From: Bacteroidales bacterium
GTDB lineage: Bacteria > Bacteroidota > Bacteroidia > Bacteroidales > WCHB1-69
Direction: 5' to 3'
NCBI GenBank assembly: GCA_017454945.1
Contig: JAFTCA010000099.1
Span: forward strand, 25,701-89,700
Length of the DNA: 64,000 nucleotides
Made by a program: the position numbers and the translations under genes. The notes beneath the pieces are model-generated. The model made no database searches. It had not been told where the DNA came from and worked only from the letters and a program-made list of their open reading frames with translations. Shown one piece after another: positions 15,709 through 27,489 of this stretch; position 1 is the stretch's first letter; every line of letters begins with the position of its first letter.

Positions 15709-18700
15709 ATGAAGAAATTACTATTTTTACTTGTTTCCATGTTTTGTATGGCAACGTATGCCCAAAACTGCCCCTTTAAAGTTAGATTCGAAAAGACCGA
15801 TGCCACTTGTTACAACAACGGTCGAGTGGAATTCATTTTGCTTGACGATAACGACAACGAGATTGAGATTGACCTGACCAATCGAAAACCCGTTGAAACA
15901 AGCATCAACCTGATGAATATCAAATACTACTATCGAAACATGGGAGATACGACCACCCACTATACGCCCAGCAATATCATCTCTTCTTTTGAGCCTGGGC
16001 AATATGTAGTAGGTGTGCAGGCAATATGCGCAACTGGTGAGCAAGGAAGTGCGGCTTACCGGTCGTTAGACACGAACACCATTGTTACCATAACTTCAAG
16101 TTATGTTACTCCATCTATTTCGCCCATGGCCAACATCGCCACCGACTCAACCATGTACGGTAATCGCCCCACCCTGCCATGCTTGACTACAGGTCGTATC
16201 CAGCTGAACATTACAGGCGGAACCTTCCCCTATACCATCAGGATAGAGAACGAAGAAAACCACGAAACCATAAGGACAGTGGTTTTTAACGGACCACAAT
16301 ATACTGGCACCAATCCCAGAAACTACAATTATGTCAACTATTTCAGTTTCGACAGTTTAGCCAAGGGCAACTATCGGTTCTACTTCACCGACGGTTGCGG
16401 TTTCAGTTACAACGTGGCTATGGAGGTAAGAGATTTGGAAATACCTGTAATTGAGGTAGATAAATCGAGAATATATGCAGGATTTGGCGGATACTACTCC
16501 AACTATAATCTTTCGCCCACTGATAGTAACAAGGTTCTTTTCCGCTTCTACTTCAAAGGTGAATCGTACAATTACTACTACAAAGAGTTAGGCAACTTGC
16601 TACAATACAGGTTCGTCAACAACATTGCAGGCGGCACTACTTATACCTCGCCGTGGTACCCATTCCCGCTCGACAAGGCTGCCAGCGACTACTACTATCT
16701 CAACTCTGCCGAAATTTATATCATAGATACGGTTAAAACTGTCAACCAATATTGCGCCCTTTACAATCAAGACATTCTCTGGGAGGGGCGAAACACCTCT
16801 TGCGAAAGTACAACCTACTCGAAAACTTTCCGACTTGACCGCACTTCTACACCATCCTACATGGACTATCACACCAAAACCACTCACCTAAGCGAAGTGC
16901 ATTACGACCCTTGCCAATTCACCGCAAACGACTTGGTTCATATTCCTGACTACTACTTCCAAACAAGTTGGAACAGCAACGAATGGTCAACATCAAGCAC
17001 AACCACTTACTATTGGACCTATCCTCTGCACTACTGTTTCATTGACAATGACACGCACGACACCATCAAAACCATAGATGCCACTACCGACAACACCGTT
17101 TATCTATACGACACAGATATTGAAAACAAATATGGCTCTTTCGAGGTGAATGACCGCAATATTAACCTACACTGGACGGTAACCGACGATCAAGGCTGCG
17201 TACTGAAAGATGCTGTCGAGGTGGTTACGTTCTACCATGACACCATGGACAATGTATATAATTCATCTCGAAATGGGAACTATGGTAATAGCGGCGGTTT
17301 TTATTATGAAGGCGAATGGTATCCGGATTGTTGCTGCCAATCCACACGAAGCGTGGGCTTTTATGAACATTTCACCATGGATAGACGAGCCATCTATCCT
17401 GAAGCCATGCGCCTCTTGCGCGATGGCTGCCAGTTCAAGATTACATCCAGTCCGAATGACAACCTGTACAACATGACCGCCACTTATAATTACGACCAAA
17501 ACAAGTGGATTGTACAGCGTGAAAACCTCAACAATGCCGTTGAAGTCACGGGCGAGATTAGCGAGTACGAATTACACATTTATATCAATGATTATTGCCT
17601 CCCTTCTGGAAAATATAAATACGAGTTCATCACAGGATGCGATACCTTGCGGGATGCGATTAATGCTCATTTCTACGACAGTCATAGCATCAGAGTGGCA
17701 CAGAAGCCTAAATACACCTTAACCCAAACCTGCGATGATGCCTATATTACCCCCGTGGAGGGTCGATACGACTTGGTGGTTTCCAACCATCGTACTTCTG
17801 AACCTGTTAACGAATACTACGAAAACATCACACCAGGAGAGGCCTATTTCAAAATCATCTCCGGTCCCGAAGGCGGATATCCCACCAATCTGTTCACATT
17901 GAACAGTCCCATTCGACTTTCCAAACCAGGGACCTACACACTGCGAATGTTGTCGGCTGACACAATATTTTATTGCGAAGCAGAAACTTTCGACACGACT
18001 TTCACCTATACAGGCGGAGCCGTAGAATTCAAGAGCGTCGCCGCTTACCTGTGCGAAGCCGCTTCGAGCACAGGTAACGTGATAGCCAGTGCCCAATACG
18101 GCACAGCTCCCTATACCTTCAAAGTATATAGCGAACCCGATATGCAAGGCACTTTGCTTGCTACCAACAACACTGGCAAATTCTCCGGACTGCCCATATC
18201 TGCAGGTCAGACGATTTCGATAGAGCTGACGGATGCCTGCGGCTATAACTTCTCTGTTAACCTTGACGTAACCGACATGTCAACAAGTCAGATAGCCTGG
18301 TTTGACGGAGGTCTGCAACTCAAGGAGTCGTGCGAAGGAAGCACCATCGAAGTATATGCTCTCATGCTAGGCGAGGATGCCTCCTACCACTGGACGGGAC
18401 CCAATGGATACGATGAATATACAACCAACGGCACCATCAACCTGCCAAGAGGTTCGGCCAGCGGATACTACCATATTGAGTTATCGGCTCCCGGATGTAG
18501 CGCAACCCTTCGTGACAGCGTCTATTTGCGTGTCATCACCTCTCCGTCCGTCACCATCAGCGAAGGCCCCACCGTATGTCCTGGCGAGGAAGTCACCATG
18601 ACCTTCACCCCCTCGGGAACCAACGGCACCATCCACTATGTCATTGGACAAGAAGAGAACTCAATGATAACCTATCACGAATTCTCGGGAGATAATGGAC

Positions 18701-21700
18701 AGAGCGAATCTCTAACCTTTAATGCCTTCGCTAGCAATACCTTATGGGTAAACAGCGTAAAAGATGACATCTGTTCATTCTCACTTCGCGAAGGAGATAA
18801 GGTTGTCACCGTACGCGACGACGTGGTGTCTGCTTGCAACATCACCACCTCATCCGAAACCATCTGCTACAATACCGCTGTTGACCTGACTGCCAGCGCC
18901 AGCGGGCTCAGCTATCCCTACACCATCAAGTGGTACGCTGATGCCGACAAAAAAGACTTATTGCAAACAGAAGAGATTTACGAAGGAGAACACTCAACTT
19001 ATCATGTCAACGCCTTGACACAAGATACAACATTCTATGTAACAGCCTTAGATGCAAATACTTGCGAAACGCAATACGGTTTTGTAAACTCATGGATGAA
19101 CATGGAGCCTGGCACAACCACCCTTGCCTGTGGCCAATCCAAACGTTTGTTTGACTCGGGCGGTAGCGGCAGTGAATATTCTCCCAATGAGAACATCAGC
19201 CACACCTTCACCACCACCTCGGGGCACATCACCATCGACTTCACCATGTTTAACACCCTTAACGAAGACGTGTTAAAAGTGATTTCGGGACCCATTGCCA
19301 GCGCCACCTCCGACTCAGTCCTCGCTGAATTGAAAGGCAACATAAACGGAGCCACTTACACATCAAAAGGCAACACCCTTTCGTTGCTGTTCATCTCCAA
19401 GCGTAATGCCGGCTATCCGGGCTGGGATGCCATCGTAAGTTGCGATGCCAAACCTGCCCAATCAACCGTCAAGGTACTTGCCCCTGTCACGGTTGACTTA
19501 ACAACCAGTCCCGAGTTGCCGTTGCACTACAACAGCGATGTGGCGGTAACTGCCACAGCCCACGGCGGCAAAGAAGAGACCTATCAGTTCACTTGGTACA
19601 CCAGCACCGACGATGGCAGCAGCTGGACGCAAGTCCAACAAAACAACGCCACCTCATCGGATGTACTCAACTTATCGTCTCTCACCACCACCACCTTAGT
19701 GAAAGTGGAAGTGGCTGACAACGCCGCCACAGAACCCTGTCTTGACATAGCTCAAGAGCAGTTGACCATTCACATTGCTGACATCGCCTTGGATTTGACG
19801 ATGAACTGTCTGCAAGAAAAGACCTGTGTGGGGAACTTCTCAGTAGGTCTCACCGTAACGAACGGCGGCACCGAAACGGCCACCAATATTGTCTGCAAAC
19901 TGAACTTCCCATCCTACATCAGTTACGTCAATAGCGACGACGACCCGATAGACTTCGGCTATCTTGGCGCCAACGAGAGCAAGACCGTGACGGTTGATCT
20001 CTACAACGCCGGTTCTTTCAACACACCCACCACCGTCAACATACAAGGCCAAATCTGGTCGGCCGACCAAGGCGATTCCCGACTCGCCGTTGAATACGGA
20101 GACTGGGATTGGCAGCGCACGCCATTACAGGCCGACGAAGCCACGACTTCAATCCTGATACCTGCCGCCGCAAGAGCTGAAGACTACATCATCACGATTC
20201 CCGAGCAAGCAGTATGCTACGGAGCCACCGCTGTATTTGAGGCTTCTCCCAACATGATTCCCGCCACCATCCGTTGGTACGAAGACAAGGGTCTTAGCAC
20301 CCTGTTGCATTCCGACGTGCTTAACAATGCTGGCGATGTGTCAACTTACGCCATGACCAATGTCACCTCCTACAAATCATACTATCTCACCATTGAAAAT
20401 GAGAATGTGTGCCCCATCACCGCCTCGGTGGACTACAGCGACAAGTTGAACTACTACCGCGTGACCGATAATGTGAACATGCAGAATGGCACCATAACCA
20501 TCAGCAACAGCGACCATATCCGATTCTACGACAGCGGCGGTCCCAACCACCCCAACAGTGCTAACGAAAACTACACCCTCACCTTTAAGGCCATTGATGG
20601 TTCTCCCATGGCCTTACTATTAGATTACACCAATTATAACGGATCGTTTAGCGTATATAACGGACCCGACATTCTCCAATCGTTGCCCATCACCTCCACT
20701 GAAACCACTTTTGGAAGACTATACACATCGGCTACCGGCTACATAACCATCCGATACAAAAATAATGAAAGCACAAGTGACGGCTGGCAAGGACATGTGT
20801 TCACCTTGCGTAATACCGCCTACAATGAAGCCAAGGCCACTGTCAAGTCGCCGCTGGCGGCAGGTCACCTCACAACGGAGAGCTCGGAAGTATGCTTTGG
20901 AGCCACCGCCACACTGATCGCCTCATCAGACATTGCCTATCCGCAGAATTACACATGGTATGCTTCCGACATGAGCAAAGTGGTGAAAGAAGAGACCATA
21001 AACTCAGGACACTCGACATTGCAAATAGAAAATGCCACCACAGCACAACCCTACTATGTGACTGTGGGTAACGAAAGCGAATGTCCGGTTAAGATGCCTT
21101 TCTTCTACTCCACCGTTTTGATGAACAGAAGCAACAACGGGAAAACCACTACCCTGCACGACAAAGAGGTGGTCAATTTCTATGACGAAGGTGGTCCCAA
21201 CAACAACTATCCCGGTTATACAGCCAAAACATACACCCACACCTTTACCACCGAGCACGGGCAAGTTGCTATGGAGTTTGACAGATACATGTATTTATGT
21301 CAGGAATGGAGCAACGAACAACAAAAATATTTCAGAGGAGACACCCTTTACCTATACGACGGCACCGATGAGTCGGCTCCTCTGCTCGACTTTATTACAG
21401 GAGACCATTACGAATCAGCTTCCTATGCCTCCACCAGTGGAAGCATCACAGCCAAGTTTGTGAGCATTGAAACCAGCTGGGGACACCAAGGCTGGAAGGC
21501 CAAAGTAACCAACAGTGCCACGGCACCGGTTCAAAGTATCGTATTGCTCAATAGCGAAAGCCACAACCAGACCTCCATCCTCACCCCGTCCGACAGTGTT
21601 CTCTTCTACGATGAAGGCGGATCCTTCATGAACTACCAAACCAATCGCGACTACACCCATACTTTTACGGCCATGCAAGGCAACGTAAAAATGTCGTTCA

Positions 21701-24700
21701 TTGATTGCATCAATTTCACTTCCGAATGGGATTCGGAAAAACAACAATACAGATACACGGACACCTTGTTCCTCTACGATGGTGCCAGCACATCTGCACC
21801 CATACTAACCAAACTTACAACAGGTTGCAACCAGATTTGCACTTCCACAGGCAACAGTCTGACAGTGAGATTCGTATCTGCAGGCACATATACAGGCAGT
21901 GGCTGGAAAGCCTCCGTTACCACCACCAATCCTCAGGCAAGCATGGCTGAAGCGCATATCAGTTTCAAGTCGCCGCTCACAGCATCTGATATCACCACTT
22001 CCGATGTAGAGGTTTGCTATGGCAGTGAAGCTACCTTAACGGCATCTTCCTCTATCGACTTCCCGCAATACTACATCTGGTATTCGTCGGATTTGAGCAG
22101 CGTACTCAAACGCGACACCATCACAAGCGGCGGATCCACTTTGAAAATAGCCGCAGCCAACAGTGCTCAGCCTTATTACGTAAGCGTTGGAAACGCAGCC
22201 AACTGCCCCGTGATAACCAACGAATACAACATATCCACCATCCTGCTGAATGAGTTTGCAAACGGAGCCACCACCACCCTGCACGAAAAAGACATGGTGA
22301 ATTTCTACGATGAAGGCGGTCCCAACAACAGCTATCATAGCAACGGCAACCTCATTCATACTTTCACGACAGATGAAGGGCAAGTCATCATCGACTTCAA
22401 TGATCCAAACGACTGCATAAACTTATGCTCGCATTGGGATGAAGCATCGCAAAAGTCCCTATACGACAGTCTCTATTTCTACGACGGTACTGATGATTCG
22501 GCTCCATTGCTTGCACAATACGGCAGCACTTGCGAACGACCAGTCATCAAATCCACCACGAACAGCTTGACCGTGAAACTTGTTACGCCAAGACCTGATA
22601 ACAATAGCAACAGTGGTTGGCGAGCCAAAGTATATAACAGTGCCACCGCTACTGTGCCCAACACCGTAATGTTATCCGCAGCCAACAGTAGTAAGACAAC
22701 CACCATTACGCCCACCGACAGCATCCTCTTCTACGACGAGGGCGGAGAGCAAGGTTCTTACCTGCCCAACAGCGATTACACGCATACCTTCACGGCACTG
22801 CAAGGCAACGTAAAGATGACATTCCTCAACTGCATCAATTTTTCTTACGATTGGGATTCTGAAAAACAACAAAACAGATACTTAGACACCTTGTTCCTCT
22901 ACGATGGTGCCAACACATCCGCACCCGTACTGGCCAAGCTGACAGAGGGCTGTGAAAAGAGCTACACTTCCACTGGCAACAGTCTGACAGTGAGATTTAT
23001 ATCAGGCACTTACTCCAATAATGGCTGGAAAGCATCTGTAACCGATGCCAATCCGAAAGCCAACATGGCCGAAGCTCACATTACTTTCAAGACCCCTCTG
23101 GATGCTTCCAGCATCACCACCACCAGTGAAGAGGTTTGTTATGGCAGTGAAGCCACCTTGACGGCATCTTCCACCATCGGCTTCCCGCAATACTTCACTT
23201 GGTATTCCTCCGACCTTAACAAAATACTCAAACAGGATACCATCAATTCGGGTGTATCCTCCTTCAAGATTGACAGTGCCATCAGTGCCCAACCATACTA
23301 TGTGACTGTAGGAAACGAAACGGAATGTCCCGTAATGATTCTCAATTCCTCACTACCAACCACTGAAAACATTCTGCTCAATGCCAACAATAACAATGGC
23401 ACAACCACCCTTACAGCCGAAGACATTGTTGGAGTTTATGATGATGGCGGATTAAGCAACAAATACAGCAACAACATCAACTCCACCCACACTTTCGAGA
23501 TTGCTGAAGGAACTCTGACCGCAGTGATAAACTCCTTCCGTTCAGAGGAGTGTTGCGACAACCTGTCCATCTATGATGGAACATCACTTGTGAGAGAATT
23601 GAAAGGTGATGAAGTTTGTCCCATCACCATTAACTCCTCAAGCAACAGTCTTCGCTTCTACTGGCACACCGACGGTTCCTCGACATACGACGGCTTTGAA
23701 GCCTTTGTCTTCTCCAGTGAAAACAATCTCGACCTCGCCATTCCATCCGCATCGTCGACAACCGTATTGCTCAATGCGGCCGCTAATGGTAATACCACGT
23801 ACATAACACCGTCCGACAATGTTATGTTCTACGATGAAGGCGGCAGCAAGAACAACTACCAATACCAAGCAGGAAGCGACTACAGTCATACATTCACAGC
23901 CTTCCAGGGTAATGTGCAAATCAACTTCAGGAATTGTATCAACTTATCTCAAATTTGGGATAACGATAAAAACGAATACCTTTACGACAGTCTCTACTTT
24001 TACGATGGAGCCTCCACAGACGCCCCCTTACTCGCAAAAATTGCCAGCACTTGCAACAATCCCTCTATAGTCTCCTCGGGAGCAAGTTTGACGGTACGCC
24101 TGAAGTGCATTACAAATTATTCCAACAGTGGTTGGGAGGCCCAAGTAACGACCACCAACGCCGATAAGTCGATGGCCGAAGCCCGTGTAACATTCCGCTC
24201 CCCCATAGACCCCTCAGGCACTACAACCACCAACGATGAGATTTGCTACGGACAAGACGCCACCTTAACCGCACAAAACACCCACATTGCCTATCCGCAA
24301 TACTTTACATGGTACGATAAAGATGGCGCCACCATACTCAAACGCGACACGCTTACCGGCGAAGGTATCACCACATTGGAGCTAACCGACCAGACTTCGA
24401 CCACTAACTATTACGTAAATGTGACCAATGACACCGCATGCGCTTTCGCGGCTTCCTCATCGCAAAAGTTTGCCTCCACCCTATTGCTGAATGCGGCAAA
24501 CAACGGTAAAACCTCCTATGTCTCACCTGCCGACCTGATACAACTGTTTGACGATGGCGGCGATGATAAGAACTATTCATCCCCCCAAGACCGCTCTTAT
24601 ACCTTCACGGCAACGCAAGGAAATATCACGGCAACTCTTAAGGAATTCGAAATCAGAGAAGAAGATACTGTATTTTTCTATAACGGAACCACCATTGACA

Positions 24701-27486
24701 ATGCCCATTTGATTACAACTTTAAGTGATTATCAAAACAATGGTCGCATTTCATCTGACGATGCCTCCATGACTATCCGTTTTGTAGTGAAGAGTGAGTA
24801 TCCACGAGACGGCTTTGACATCAGATTTACTTCCGGCGACGATCCGAAATCGGGCAAGGCTGCCGCGAAAGTAAGCATCAAAGCACCTGAAGTTGACAAT
24901 GGTCTGACGACGACCTCATCCACAGAAGTATGCTACGGCAGCGATGTTACCTTGTCGGCGACCTCTACACTTGCCACACCGCAATATTTCACATGGTACG
25001 ATAACACATTCACGACCGTCATCGGCCGCGACACTGTAACGACTGATGGTGCTGCGGGTGAATTACTGCTGACCAATCAGACAGAAGGAAGCACTTACTA
25101 TGTAACCGTTGAAAATGCGACTGCTTGTCCTATGGTTAATTATGCAGCAGGTCAAGATTCTATCATCAATTTCAATTTGGATGCATCCAAAGATGGTAAG
25201 ACAACTTACCTTAATGAGGGCGATGTTCTCTATTTCTACGATGCAGGTGGTCCTGATGGCGATTACTCACCCAATTTGGATGTTACCCATACTATTACTG
25301 CACCCGAAGGAAGTAATTTCACGCTTACATTCCCCTCTGACCTTATTTCATTAGCTATGGGAAGTTCCTTTTTATGTCTGTATCCAGGCACTGAAGTTAC
25401 TTCAGACGATGACATGTGTCTGAGTGGAGATCTGGATCCTGTTGAAGAAGGAATGGCTGGGTTCTCTATCTCACCTGAGATGTTGGGCGGTAGCAGCAAT
25501 AGTTTCACCATTCGTTTCGTTTCTGGCGAAGAAGTAAAATCAGGCTTCTTTTTCATATTCAAGGTAGCACCTGGTCCTACGACTTCCGTATCATTAAGTT
25601 CGGCAACCAACGGACAAACCACCATCGTTTCACCTACCGATATAGTAGCTGTTTACGATGAAGGCGGTGCAACAGGCTCGTATAAAACGAAAGGTGAATT
25701 CATTCATACCTTTACAGCCACACAAGGAACGCTTGCTGGCGATTTTATCAAAGATGGCGAAAATCGAGTAGATATTGACAGTGAAGACACTATTTATATT
25801 TACGATGGAGCCGTTGTTGATGCTACTCACTTAATTGCCACAATAGATAGGTATGGCGAAAGTGGTCCGACAGAATTTGCCTCTACAGGCAAGTCTCTCA
25901 CCTTCCGATTCAAAGTTAATGACGGCGGAAGAAGTGGTTTTGAGGCTCACATACACAACGTATTCAGCCTTGAAGACGTTCCCTCCTCCAAAGTTACCGT
26001 CAAGGCTTTGAGTCATGGCGTGGGTGAACTGACCATTTGCGACAACGACCTCCCCTACACCCTTGGCGACACCACCTTTAAAGTTGGAACGGTCAGCGGC
26101 ACCTACCAAGTCACGTTCCCCGAAGCAAGCGCCAACGGCTGCGATAGTATTGCCACCGTCGACCTGACAGTAAATGAGGGCTACACACTGGAGGAAGAAG
26201 ACACCATCTATGCTTACCAACTGCCCTATACTTGGAAAGATACCACCTTCCTGCCTGGAACCGTCAGCGGCATCTACACATTAACAAGAAAATGCGTCAA
26301 TGGCTGCGACAGCACGCTTACCCTCGACTTGACCGTCATCCAGTGTGTTGATACTGTGGAAAAAGTGACTTTGCAAGTTAACTACACCGAACTTCCCTAC
26401 ACATGGCGTGATACCATATTCGAAACCAACTCGGTAAGCGGCACATTCACCTTCTACGAAAAGACCTTCGACGGATGTGACAGCACTGTCATCTTAACAC
26501 TTACTATTCTTGACAACTTGGCTCCTGTGGCCACACCTACTTCCATCACTGCCACGACGGTAGTATGCTGCGCAGATACCACAGCAGCTGTTTCGACAAT
26601 GGAAGCATTGAATGCCCTGGGCTTCACCTTTAGCGACAACGACAGCGAAGTCTTCTTCAAAGGTATAAAGAGCAGCACCTATACAGGCACAGCCTGTCAA
26701 GGTACTCGCACGACAATCTACGAGGTTGAGGACGATAGCCACAATGTCACCGAAGTAACCTACATACAGAAGGTGAACGACAGCATCGCTCCTGCTCTTA
26801 CTGGCACATGGCCTGCCAACATTACTGGTATCAACAGCCAATTGGTAGACTCGTTGGTTAACAAATTGTACACAAACAACCAAGTGAAAGACCTCTACAA
26901 CGATTGCCACGAAATCACTGTAACCTCCACGGATGCTACAGTTGGTAGCGACTGCGGCTGGACCATCACCCGTACCTATACCATTGAGGATGCCTGTGGT
27001 AACACAGCAGAGACAAAGAGTATGCGTGTCAGCGGATTTGACATGAGCGCGCTGCCTCAAGCCGAAAAGGGTGTATCTAGAACAGGTCAGATAGGTACAG
27101 CGGCCGACAACCTCAACTTTGTAAACGAGAAAGGTGGCAAGGTTACTCTGCCTCGCGTGACACGAACAGGACGTCTCATCAAGGCAACTGTGCCCACTGT
27201 AAGCACTGCTGCCGTTAGCGACACCACCACCACCACCGCCCTGTGTGGAGGAGAGATTGTTTCTGACGGAGGTGCCGACCTGATGGCACGTGGCGTATGC
27301 TGGAGCACTCAACCCAATCCTACATTGACCGATAATGTAGGTTTCACCAACGACGGCTTCTGCACTGGCACCTTCTCAAGCGAACTGACAGGCTTGACGA
27401 GTGGAACCACTTACTACGTACGCGCATACGCCACCAACGGCATGGGTACAAGCTATGGCGAAGTAATCAGCTTCACTACCAAATAA
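15709..27486 (+). CDS. Giant secreted modular protein with CUB-like repeats
   Basis: This intact 3925-residue protein starts with a signal peptide (MKKLLFLLVSMFCMATYAQ). An N-terminal region of about 1000 residues, rich in Tyr and Asn, is not recognised. The core alternates Ig-like modules (seven, marked by EVCYGSEATLTAS and a PQYFTWY strand) with eleven CUB-like modules (marked by FYDEGG, HTFTA, LYFYDG, LTVRF and SGW). Three sections form an Ig-CUB-CUB super-repeat of about 375 residues. Near the C-terminus come three short repeats (LPYTW...GCDST...LTV), a HYR-like segment and one FN3-like module (GVCWST to YYVRAYATN). There is no type IX sorting domain, so the export route beyond Sec and the surface anchor are unknown. 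CUB-like modules commonly mediate protein or glycan contacts; adhesion is an inference. A hairpin repeat directly follows the stop. Confidence 0.88.
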   Translation: MKKLLFLLVSMFCMATYAQNCPFKVRFEKTDATCYNNGRVEFILLDDNDNEIEIDLTNRKPVETSINLMNIKYYYRNMGDTTTHYTPSNIISSFEPGQYVVGVQAICATGEQGSAAYRSLDTNTIVTITSSYVTPSISPMANIATDSTMYGNRPTLPCLTTGRIQLNITGGTFPYTIRIENEENHETIRTVVFNGPQYTGTNPRNYNYVNYFSFDSLAKGNYRFYFTDGCGFSYNVAMEVRDLEIPVIEVDKSRIYAGFGGYYSNYNLSPTDSNKVLFRFYFKGESYNYYYKELGNLLQYRFVNNIAGGTTYTSPWYPFPLDKAASDYYYLNSAEIYIIDTVKTVNQYCALYNQDILWEGRNTSCESTTYSKTFRLDRTSTPSYMDYHTKTTHLSEVHYDPCQFTANDLVHIPDYYFQTSWNSNEWSTSSTTTYYWTYPLHYCFIDNDTHDTIKTIDATTDNTVYLYDTDIENKYGSFEVNDRNINLHWTVTDDQGCVLKDAVEVVTFYHDTMDNVYNSSRNGNYGNSGGFYYEGEWYPDCCCQSTRSVGFYEHFTMDRRAIYPEAMRLLRDGCQFKITSSPNDNLYNMTATYNYDQNKWIVQRENLNNAVEVTGEISEYELHIYINDYCLPSGKYKYEFITGCDTLRDAINAHFYDSHSIRVAQKPKYTLTQTCDDAYITPVEGRYDLVVSNHRTSEPVNEYYENITPGEAYFKIISGPEGGYPTNLFTLNSPIRLSKPGTYTLRMLSADTIFYCEAETFDTTFTYTGGAVEFKSVAAYLCEAASSTGNVIASAQYGTAPYTFKVYSEPDMQGTLLATNNTGKFSGLPISAGQTISIELTDACGYNFSVNLDVTDMSTSQIAWFDGGLQLKESCEGSTIEVYALMLGEDASYHWTGPNGYDEYTTNGTINLPRGSASGYYHIELSAPGCSATLRDSVYLRVITSPSVTISEGPTVCPGEEVTMTFTPSGTNGTIHYVIGQEENSMITYHEFSGDNGQSESLTFNAFASNTLWVNSVKDDICSFSLREGDKVVTVRDDVVSACNITTSSETICYNTAVDLTASASGLSYPYTIKWYADADKKDLLQTEEIYEGEHSTYHVNALTQDTTFYVTALDANTCETQYGFVNSWMNMEPGTTTLACGQSKRLFDSGGSGSEYSPNENISHTFTTTSGHITIDFTMFNTLNEDVLKVISGPIASATSDSVLAELKGNINGATYTSKGNTLSLLFISKRNAGYPGWDAIVSCDAKPAQSTVKVLAPVTVDLTTSPELPLHYNSDVAVTATAHGGKEETYQFTWYTSTDDGSSWTQVQQNNATSSDVLNLSSLTTTTLVKVEVADNAATEPCLDIAQEQLTIHIADIALDLTMNCLQEKTCVGNFSVGLTVTNGGTETATNIVCKLNFPSYISYVNSDDDPIDFGYLGANESKTVTVDLYNAGSFNTPTTVNIQGQIWSADQGDSRLAVEYGDWDWQRTPLQADEATTSILIPAAARAEDYIITIPEQAVCYGATAVFEASPNMIPATIRWYEDKGLSTLLHSDVLNNAGDVSTYAMTNVTSYKSYYLTIENENVCPITASVDYSDKLNYYRVTDNVNMQNGTITISNSDHIRFYDSGGPNHPNSANENYTLTFKAIDGSPMALLLDYTNYNGSFSVYNGPDILQSLPITSTETTFGRLYTSATGYITIRYKNNESTSDGWQGHVFTLRNTAYNEAKATVKSPLAAGHLTTESSEVCFGATATLIASSDIAYPQNYTWYASDMSKVVKEETINSGHSTLQIENATTAQPYYVTVGNESECPVKMPFFYSTVLMNRSNNGKTTTLHDKEVVNFYDEGGPNNNYPGYTAKTYTHTFTTEHGQVAMEFDRYMYLCQEWSNEQQKYFRGDTLYLYDGTDESAPLLDFITGDHYESASYASTSGSITAKFVSIETSWGHQGWKAKVTNSATAPVQSIVLLNSESHNQTSILTPSDSVLFYDEGGSFMNYQTNRDYTHTFTAMQGNVKMSFIDCINFTSEWDSEKQQYRYTDTLFLYDGASTSAPILTKLTTGCNQICTSTGNSLTVRFVSAGTYTGSGWKASVTTTNPQASMAEAHISFKSPLTASDITTSDVEVCYGSEATLTASSSIDFPQYYIWYSSDLSSVLKRDTITSGGSTLKIAAANSAQPYYVSVGNAANCPVITNEYNISTILLNEFANGATTTLHEKDMVNFYDEGGPNNSYHSNGNLIHTFTTDEGQVIIDFNDPNDCINLCSHWDEASQKSLYDSLYFYDGTDDSAPLLAQYGSTCERPVIKSTTNSLTVKLVTPRPDNNSNSGWRAKVYNSATATVPNTVMLSAANSSKTTTITPTDSILFYDEGGEQGSYLPNSDYTHTFTALQGNVKMTFLNCINFSYDWDSEKQQNRYLDTLFLYDGANTSAPVLAKLTEGCEKSYTSTGNSLTVRFISGTYSNNGWKASVTDANPKANMAEAHITFKTPLDASSITTTSEEVCYGSEATLTASSTIGFPQYFTWYSSDLNKILKQDTINSGVSSFKIDSAISAQPYYVTVGNETECPVMILNSSLPTTENILLNANNNNGTTTLTAEDIVGVYDDGGLSNKYSNNINSTHTFEIAEGTLTAVINSFRSEECCDNLSIYDGTSLVRELKGDEVCPITINSSSNSLRFYWHTDGSSTYDGFEAFVFSSENNLDLAIPSASSTTVLLNAAANGNTTYITPSDNVMFYDEGGSKNNYQYQAGSDYSHTFTAFQGNVQINFRNCINLSQIWDNDKNEYLYDSLYFYDGASTDAPLLAKIASTCNNPSIVSSGASLTVRLKCITNYSNSGWEAQVTTTNADKSMAEARVTFRSPIDPSGTTTTNDEICYGQDATLTAQNTHIAYPQYFTWYDKDGATILKRDTLTGEGITTLELTDQTSTTNYYVNVTNDTACAFAASSSQKFASTLLLNAANNGKTSYVSPADLIQLFDDGGDDKNYSSPQDRSYTFTATQGNITATLKEFEIREEDTVFFYNGTTIDNAHLITTLSDYQNNGRISSDDASMTIRFVVKSEYPRDGFDIRFTSGDDPKSGKAAAKVSIKAPEVDNGLTTTSSTEVCYGSDVTLSATSTLATPQYFTWYDNTFTTVIGRDTVTTDGAAGELLLTNQTEGSTYYVTVENATACPMVNYAAGQDSIINFNLDASKDGKTTYLNEGDVLYFYDAGGPDGDYSPNLDVTHTITAPEGSNFTLTFPSDLISLAMGSSFLCLYPGTEVTSDDDMCLSGDLDPVEEGMAGFSISPEMLGGSSNSFTIRFVSGEEVKSGFFFIFKVAPGPTTSVSLSSATNGQTTIVSPTDIVAVYDEGGATGSYKTKGEFIHTFTATQGTLAGDFIKDGENRVDIDSEDTIYIYDGAVVDATHLIATIDRYGESGPTEFASTGKSLTFRFKVNDGGRSGFEAHIHNVFSLEDVPSSKVTVKALSHGVGELTICDNDLPYTLGDTTFKVGTVSGTYQVTFPEASANGCDSIATVDLTVNEGYTLEEEDTIYAYQLPYTWKDTTFLPGTVSGIYTLTRKCVNGCDSTLTLDLTVIQCVDTVEKVTLQVNYTELPYTWRDTIFETNSVSGTFTFYEKTFDGCDSTVILTLTILDNLAPVATPTSITATTVVCCADTTAAVSTMEALNALGFTFSDNDSEVFFKGIKSSTYTGTACQGTRTTIYEVEDDSHNVTEVTYIQKVNDSIAPALTGTWPANITGINSQLVDSLVNKLYTNNQVKDLYNDCHEITVTSTDATVGSDCGWTITRTYTIEDACGNTAETKSMRVSGFDMSALPQAEKGVSRTGQIGTAADNLNFVNEKGGKVTLPRVTRTGRLIKATVPTVSTAAVSDTTTTTALCGGEIVSDGGADLMARGVCWSTQPNPTLTDNVGFTNDGFCTGTFSSELTGLTSGTTYYVRAYATNGMGTSYGEVISFTTK
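20833..25560 (+). repeat. Ig-CUB-CUB super-repeats inside the giant gene
   Basis: Repeat units begin near 20833, 21949, 23071, 24179 and 24862. A shared DNA word GCAACAGTCTGACAGTGAGA recurs at 21851 and 22976, 1125 bases (375 codons) apart, which gives the unit length. The fourth unit has lost one CUB module. Confidence 0.8.
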
Positions 27487-27489
27487 CGC

